DNA of 64,000 nt from Kribbella italica. GTDB taxonomy: Bacteria; Actinomycetota; Actinomycetes; Propionibacteriales; Kribbellaceae. Of the stretch, positions 59,655-64,000 are shown piece after piece; the stretch's first letter is position 1, and each line of letters opens with the position of its first letter. The DNA lies in assembly GCF_014205135.1 (NCBI RefSeq), contig NZ_JACHMY010000001.1, positions 2,170,001-2,234,000 on the forward strand, given 5' to 3'. The position numbers and the translations under genes are program-made. The notes beneath the pieces were generated by a model. That model made no database searches. It saw nothing but the letters and a program-made list of their open reading frames with translations, and was not told where the DNA came from.

Positions 59655-60983
59655 TTACCTGATCCGCATGCCGGAGATCGCTCGGGAGATGACCAAGCGC
59701 TGAATCTCCGAGGTGCCTTCGAAGATGGTGTAGATCTTGGCGTCTCGGTGCATTCGTTCTACTGGGTACTCGCGGGTGTAGCCGTTGCCGCCTAGGATTT
59801 GGATGGCTTCTTCGGTGACCTTGACGGCTACCTCGCCGGCTTTGAGTTTGGCCATGGAGCCTTCGCCGTGGCGGTAGTTGGGGGTTTCGCCTCGCATGAG
59901 GGCTGAGGACATGTTGGCGGCTCGCCAGACCAACAGCCTTGCGGCGTCGATTTCCAGGGCCATGTCGGCGAGTTTGAAGGCTATGCCCTGGTTGTCGATG
60001 ATGGGGCGGCCGAACTGTTCGCGGCCTTTGGCGTAGTCGAGGGCGAATTCGTAGGCCGCTCGGGCGATGCCGATGGCTTGGGCGCCGACGATGTGGCGGG
60101 TCATTTCGAAGGTGGCCATCGAGGCGTTGCGGGCCGGACCGGAAGAGTCGCGGGGTTCGCGGGCCTTGGCCAGGCGGGCGTCGAGTTTTTCCTTGCCGCC
60201 TAGGACGTTGGCGGCGGGGATGCGGACGTTGTCGAAGAAGACGTCTGCGGTGTGGGAGGCGCGGAGGCCGTGTTTTTTGAGTTTGGTGCCTTGGGCCAGG
60301 CCGGATACTTCGGATTTGGGGACTACGAAGGCGGCCTGGCCCTTGGTGCCGAGGGAGGGGTCGACGGTGGCGACTACGACGTGGATGTCGGCGATGCCGC
60401 CGTTGGTGGCCCAGGCCTTCTGGCCGTTGATGACCCACTCGTCGGTTTTCTCGTCGTACGTCGCGCGGGTGCGGATCGCGGAGACGTCCGAGCCGGCGCC
60501 GGGCTCGGAGGAGCAGAACGCGGCGACCTGGACGTCGTCGGGGGTGCCGTAGCAGCGTGGGAGCCACTGGCTCCACTGTTCCGGCGTACCGTTCGAGAAG
60601 ATCGCGGATGACGCGAGGCCGGTGCCCATCAGGGACATGCCGATGCCGGCGTCGCCCCAGAACAGTTCCTCGTGGACCAGGGGCATCAGGAGGCCGGACG
60701 GGTCGATGAACAGGTTGATGTTCGAGTCCAGCGAGTACAGCCCGATCTTCGCGGCCTCCTGGATCACCGGCCACGGTGTCTCTTCGCGCTCGTCCCACTC
60801 GGCGGCGGCCGGGCGCATCACGTCGGCGGCGAAGGTGTGCGCCCAGTCGCGGATCTCGACCTGGTCGTCGTTCAGGTCCAGGGAGAACGAGCTCCAGCCC
60901 GGCTTGGCCCGCTCGGCGCCGAGCTCGCCGGCCAGGGACATCACGTCCGCGGAGACAGTCGGCTTGGGGTCGGTCATGGTCAT
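59655..60983 (-). CDS. Acyl-CoA dehydrogenase (FadE5-like)
   Basis: A 442-residue FAD enzyme that makes the first double bond in acyl-CoA breakdown. It has CSSEPGAGSDVSAIRTRA, INGQKAWATNGG and the C-terminal QILGGNGYTREYPVERMHRDAKIYTIFEGTSEIQ, where Glu in IFEGTSE is the likely base. It faces a TetR gene and the fadA/fabG pair, as in the mycobacterial fadE5-fadA2-fabG4 locus. GAGGA precedes the ATG. Confidence 0.92.
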   Translation of the reverse strand: MTMTDPKPTVSADVMSLAGELGAERAKPGWSSFSLDLNDDQVEIRDWAHTFAADVMRPAAAEWDEREETPWPVIQEAAKIGLYSLDSNINLFIDPSGLLMPLVHEELFWGDAGIGMSLMGTGLASSAIFSNGTPEQWSQWLPRCYGTPDDVQVAAFCSSEPGAGSDVSAIRTRATYDEKTDEWVINGQKAWATNGGIADIHVVVATVDPSLGTKGQAAFVVPKSEVSGLAQGTKLKKHGLRASHTADVFFDNVRIPAANVLGGKEKLDARLAKAREPRDSSGPARNASMATFEMTRHIVGAQAIGIARAAYEFALDYAKGREQFGRPIIDNQGIAFKLADMALEIDAARLLVWRAANMSSALMRGETPNYRHGEGSMAKLKAGEVAVKVTEEAIQILGGNGYTREYPVERMHRDAKIYTIFEGTSEIQRLVISRAISGMRIR

Positions 60984-61089
60984 CGAGTCCTCCGAGGAGC
61001 GCGCAGGGGAAGCGCGAAACAGGGGTTCAGCACCGGCAACAACTACACAGCAGTACGGCGAACGGACGGCAACGCCATCCAGCAGCGAT

Positions 61090-61107
61090 GTTACCCACGA
61101 GTGTAAC
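61090..61107. promoter_or_regulatory. TetR-type operator between acyl-CoA dehydrogenase and TetR
   Basis: GTTACCCACGAGTGTAAC, with arms GTTAC and GTAAC and 7 of 9 arm positions paired. It lies 44 bases before the TetR start and 107 bases before the dehydrogenase start. Confidence 0.6.
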
Positions 61108-61138
61108 CGTCGTTTGCACCAGGGGGTACCACTGCGAC

Positions 61139-61144
61139 TAAGAT
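61139..61144 (+). promoter_or_regulatory. -10 element for leaderless TetR gene
   Basis: TAAGAT ends six bases before ATG 61151. Confidence 0.5.
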
Positions 61145-61150
61145 CGGTGC

Positions 61151-61951
61151 ATGAGCTCCGCGTTGCTCGCGATCGGACGCCGCCGGACCACGGCGGAGCG
61201 TCGTCGCGACCGGGAGCGGGACATCATCCGCTGCACCCGCGAGCTGTTCGACGAACGCGGCTCGATCGACGCTCAGATCGACGACATCGCCAAGCGTGTC
61301 GGCATCAACAAGGCGCTGATCTACCGGCACTTCGCCGGCAAGGAAGAGCTGTTCGCGCTCACCCTGGTCGACTACCTCAACGAGCTCGACGACCGACTCG
61401 CCGGGGTCGACAGCTCTCGCCGTACACCGATGAACCGGCTCAAGGCGCTGAGCGAGGTGTTCGTCGACTTCTGCCTGGAGTACCCGGCCTTCGCCGATTG
61501 CGCGATGAGCCTGCTCCGGCGGACCGGGGACGAGCTGTTCGGGGAGATCACCGAGCCGGTGATGCTCAAGCTCGGTACGGCGATGGGCAGCGCGCTGCGG
61601 CGGATCTCGACCATCCTCGTCGCCGGCCAGCGGACCGGGGTGTTCGACGACGTCGATGCCGACTACTTGGCCAACCACCTCTACACCCAGACGCTCGGGT
61701 CGCTGCACATGGCGCGGATGGGGCTGATCGTGTCGGCCTCGCAGCCCGGGCACCCGGTCGTGCACCAGGCCGACATCGCGACCGTCCGCGAAACAGCGAT
61801 CACCGCGACACTGGCCACCGCTGTCGGGCGTCAGGCCCTGGGCGCCACAAGCAAAGCCACCAAGACCAGCAAAAGAACCCCCAAGACTTCCGCCAAGCCC
61901 TCCACGGCTTCCGCCGGCCGCACTTCCAGCAGCACAGGAGAATCCCAGTGA
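61151..61951 (+). CDS. TetR-family regulator of the fad block, Lys/Ser/Thr-rich tail
   Basis: A 266-residue regulator. The helix-turn-helix (about 17-65) reads RDIIRCTRELFDERGSIDAQIDDIAKRVGINKALIYRHF. The ligand domain follows, and residues about 232-266 are a basic tail (SKATKTSKRTPKTSAKPSTAS) not usual for TetR proteins. The GTGA overlap couples it to the thiolase. It likely controls the fad genes through the palindrome upstream. Confidence 0.9.
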   Translation: MSSALLAIGRRRTTAERRRDRERDIIRCTRELFDERGSIDAQIDDIAKRVGINKALIYRHFAGKEELFALTLVDYLNELDDRLAGVDSSRRTPMNRLKALSEVFVDFCLEYPAFADCAMSLLRRTGDELFGEITEPVMLKLGTAMGSALRRISTILVAGQRTGVFDDVDADYLANHLYTQTLGSLHMARMGLIVSASQPGHPVVHQADIATVRETAITATLATAVGRQALGATSKATKTSKRTPKTSAKPSTASAGRTSSSTGESQ

Positions 61952-63225
61952 CCGAACCCCGCAAGGTCGCCGTTGTCGCAGGCAACCGCATCCCGTTCGC
62001 ACGCCAGGACAAGAACTACCGCCACGCGTCGAACTCGGACATGCTCACCGCCGCCCTCAACGGCCTGGTCGACCGCACCGGTCTGGGCGGTCAGGAGCTC
62101 GGCGAGGTGGTCGCCGGTGCCGTCCTCAAGCACGCCCGCGACTGGAACATGGTCCGCGAGGTCGTGCTCGGTTCGAAGCTGGCCGCCACCACCCCGGCGT
62201 ACGACCTGCAGCAGGCGTGCGGGACCGGGCTCGAGGCGGCGATCCTGGTCGGGAACAAGATCGCGCTCGGCCAGATCGAGGCCGGTGTCGCGGGCGGCGT
62301 GGACACCGCGTCCGACGCGCCGATCGCGGTCAACGACAAGCTGCGCTCGATCCTGCTCGACCTCAACCGGGCCAGGTCGGCACCGGACCGGCTCAAGGTC
62401 CTCGCACGGGTCCGTCCCAAGGACATCGTCCCGGAGATCCCGCGCAACGCCGAACCGCGGACCCGCAAGTCGATGGGTGAGCACGCCGCGCTGACCGCGC
62501 TCGAGTGGGGTGTCACCCGCGAGGCGCAGGACGAGCTCGCGTACCGCTCACACGTGAACCTGGCGGCGTCGTACGACCGGGGCTTCCACGACGACCTGAT
62601 CACGCCTTACCTGGGCCTGGACAAGGACCAGAACCTGCGGCCCGACACGACGCTCGAGAAGCTGGCCAAGCTCAAGACCGTGTACGGCAAGGGCGAGACC
62701 GCGACGATGACGGCGGGCAACTCTACGCCGCTGACCGACGGCGCGTCGGCCGTGCTGCTGTCGACCGACGAGTGGGCCGCCGAGCGCGGCCTGCGCCCGC
62801 TGGCCTACCTGACCCACGCGCAGACCGCCGCGGTCGACTACGTGAAGGGCGCCGAGGGGTTGCTGATGGCGCCGGCGTACGCCGTACCGAAGATGCTCGC
62901 GCGGGCCGGTCTGACGCTGCAGGACTTCGACTACTACGAGATCCACGAGGCGTTCGCGTCGCAGGTGCTGGCGACGCTGAAGGCGTGGGAGGACCCGATC
63001 TTCTGCAAGGAACGGCTCGGCCTGGACGCACCGCTCGGCGAGATCGACCGCGCCAAGCTGAACGTCAACGGCAGCTCGCTGGCCGCCGGCCACCCGTTCG
63101 CCGCGACCGGCGGGCGGATCGTGGCCGCGCTGGCCAAGCAGCTGGACGAGAACGGTGGCGGTCGCGGCCTGATCTCGATCTGCGCCGCCGGTGGCCAGGG
63201 CGTCGTCGCCATCCTCGAGAAGTAG
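61948..63225 (+). CDS. Acetyl-CoA acetyltransferase / thiolase (FadA2-like)
   Basis: A 425-residue thiolase. The nucleophile Cys is in YDLQQACGTGLEAA, the His in the NGSSLAAGHPFAATGGR segment, and the second catalytic Cys in SICAAGGQGVV. It cleaves 3-oxoacyl-CoA or makes acetoacetyl-CoA. GTG 61948 follows AGGAG and overlaps the TetR stop. A much longer open frame upstream crosses the regulator and is rejected. fabG4-like gene follows after 12 bases. Confidence 0.92.
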   Translation: MTEPRKVAVVAGNRIPFARQDKNYRHASNSDMLTAALNGLVDRTGLGGQELGEVVAGAVLKHARDWNMVREVVLGSKLAATTPAYDLQQACGTGLEAAILVGNKIALGQIEAGVAGGVDTASDAPIAVNDKLRSILLDLNRARSAPDRLKVLARVRPKDIVPEIPRNAEPRTRKSMGEHAALTALEWGVTREAQDELAYRSHVNLAASYDRGFHDDLITPYLGLDKDQNLRPDTTLEKLAKLKTVYGKGETATMTAGNSTPLTDGASAVLLSTDEWAAERGLRPLAYLTHAQTAAVDYVKGAEGLLMAPAYAVPKMLARAGLTLQDFDYYEIHEAFASQVLATLKAWEDPIFCKERLGLDAPLGEIDRAKLNVNGSSLAAGHPFAATGGRIVAALAKQLDENGGGRGLISICAAGGQGVVAILEK

Positions 63226-63237
63226 GAGCCTGAAGAG

Positions 63238-64000
63238 ATGACGGATCGCTACCAGACCTTCACGCGGACGCCGCTCGGCCAGGCCCTGGTCAAGAACCTC
63301 GGCCTGCCCGACCCCACCCCGCTCCCCCGCTGGCGCGACGGCGCGCGGGTGATCGACGGGCCGGTCGTCTTCGGCTCGATCGGCGAGACCGACACCGGCA
63401 AGGCCATCCAGGCGCTGCTGCGCGACGTCGGAGCGAACTTCAGTACGGCGGCCGAAGGCGTCGCCTCCAGCGAGCTGCGCCCGAAGGCCCTGGTGTTCGA
63501 CGCGACCGGCGCAGCCAGTACGGCGGACCTCAGCTCGCTGCAGCGCTTCTTCTCCCCCGTGATCCGCCAGCTCGGCGCGGCCGGCCGCGTGATCGTCGTC
63601 GGCCGCACCCCCGAGCTCGCCGCGTCGCCCGAGCAGCAGATCGCGCAGCGCGCGCTCGAGGGCTTCACCCGGTCGCTCGGCAAGGAGGTCAAGCGCGGCG
63701 CCACGGTCAACCTCGTGTACGCCGCGCCCGACGCGCACGACCAGCTCGAGTCGACGCTGCGGTTCTTCCTGTCGCCGAAGTCGGCGTACGTCGACGGCCA
63801 GGTCGCCCGGATCGGCACCGGGCCGCTGGTCGCGACCGACCCGACCCAGCCGCTCGCCGGCCAGATCGCGCTCGTCACGGGCGCTGCCCGCGGGATCGGT
63901 GCCGCGATCGCGGACACGCTGGCCCGCGACGGCGCGACCGTGATCGGCGTCGACGTACCGCAGAACGCGAACGACCTGCGCAAGGTGATCACGAAGGTCG
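63238..64000 (+). CDS. 3-oxoacyl-ACP/CoA reductase, FabG4-like (cut by window edge)
   Basis: The first 254 codons of a high-molecular-weight FabG. Residues 1-205 form the N-terminal flavodoxin-like domain, which lacks a cofactor motif. The reductase domain starts near residue 210 with ALVTGAARGIGAAIADTLA. In mycobacteria FabG4 reduces 3-oxoacyl-CoA with NADH and lies beside fadA2 and fadE5, as here. The catalytic Ser-Tyr-Lys is outside the window. GAAGAG precedes the ATG. Confidence 0.9.
   Translation, partial: MTDRYQTFTRTPLGQALVKNLGLPDPTPLPRWRDGARVIDGPVVFGSIGETDTGKAIQALLRDVGANFSTAAEGVASSELRPKALVFDATGAASTADLSSLQRFFSPVIRQLGAAGRVIVVGRTPELAASPEQQIAQRALEGFTRSLGKEVKRGATVNLVYAAPDAHDQLESTLRFFLSPKSAYVDGQVARIGTGPLVATDPTQPLAGQIALVTGAARGIGAAIADTLARDGATVIGVDVPQNANDLRKVITKV

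Overview
The window is high-GC DNA (strong G/C preference at third codon positions, many GTG starts, TANNNT -10 elements directly in front of start codons) from an actinomycete. The linkage of a ParE-type topoisomerase subunit, a DUF7455 protein and an HrdB/SigA-type principal sigma factor, plus a fadE5-fadA2-fabG4-like block, fits Actinomycetota. The overall gene content suggests a Kribbella/Nocardioides-like member of the Propionibacteriales; that placement is inference. I see no tRNA or rRNA gene, CRISPR array, prophage or insertion sequence.

Layout. 1-5.4 kb: parE (partial), DUF7455, a MocR/LysE divergent pair, a glycogen-debranching-like enzyme. 5.4-10.6 kb: DUF456, a DUF5666-like envelope protein with an OmpR-type two-component system, PPK2, a methyltransferase. 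10.7-15.7 kb: an S9 peptidase and DHA2 exporter facing a TetR regulator across four tandem operators. 15.7-19.4 kb: principal sigma factor, DUF6412 and YidC in one coupled unit, then HhH-GPD and UspA. 19.4-26.3 kb: a structured intergenic region, GCS2 ligase, MBL hydrolase, DinB, DDAH, hemerythrin, MFS. 26.3-31 kb: a five-gene operon joined mostly by 4-bp ATGA overlaps under a TetR with twin operators. 31-35.2 kb: exonuclease III, oligopeptidase B, and a group 2 sigma factor behind a sigma-R-type promoter. 35.2-44.1 kb: HAD, CPBP protease, GPH transporter with an S1P-lyase-like enzyme, DyP peroxidase, ATP-dependent DNA ligase with a repeat-bearing methyltransferase. 44.1-50.4 kb: an accessory region with a decayed repeat tract, a frameshifted GNAT, an XRE-DUF5753 regulator behind a perfect LexA-type box, a TetR/SDR pair, two Gfo/Idh/MocA dehydrogenases and YciI. 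50.6-58.4 kb: a secreted metalloprotease-like protein, a DnaA-box-containing gap, an SNF2 helicase with an RG/SG-rich tail, then globin-reductase, DivIVA, nitric oxide synthase and RidA. 58.4-64 kb: EcsC and the fadE5/TetR/fadA2/fabG4 block, cut by the window end.

The most interesting part is 54.7-57.9 kb. A flavohemoglobin-like globin-reductase, a DivIVA-domain coiled-coil protein and a bacterial nitric oxide synthase (NOS) form a tight operon. The first two genes overlap by 131 bases, and NOS starts 9 bases after divIVA. The NOS carries two predicted N-terminal membrane helices and a proline-rich linker, which is not usual for bacterial NOS. The globin could remove NO, and its reductase half could supply electrons to NOS, which lacks its own reductase. 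The DivIVA-like protein suggests placement at a membrane site. A DDAH-type enzyme, which in other organisms removes methylarginine inhibitors of NOS, lies 30 kb away.

Regulation is unusually legible: several TetR-type operator arrays in divergent gaps, an 11-bp-phased direct repeat pair before both the DUF5666-like gene and the response regulator, an SOS box, a GGAAT-N18-GTT promoter, and at least eleven genes whose start codon lies 6-7 bases after a TANNNT -10, consistent with leaderless transcription.
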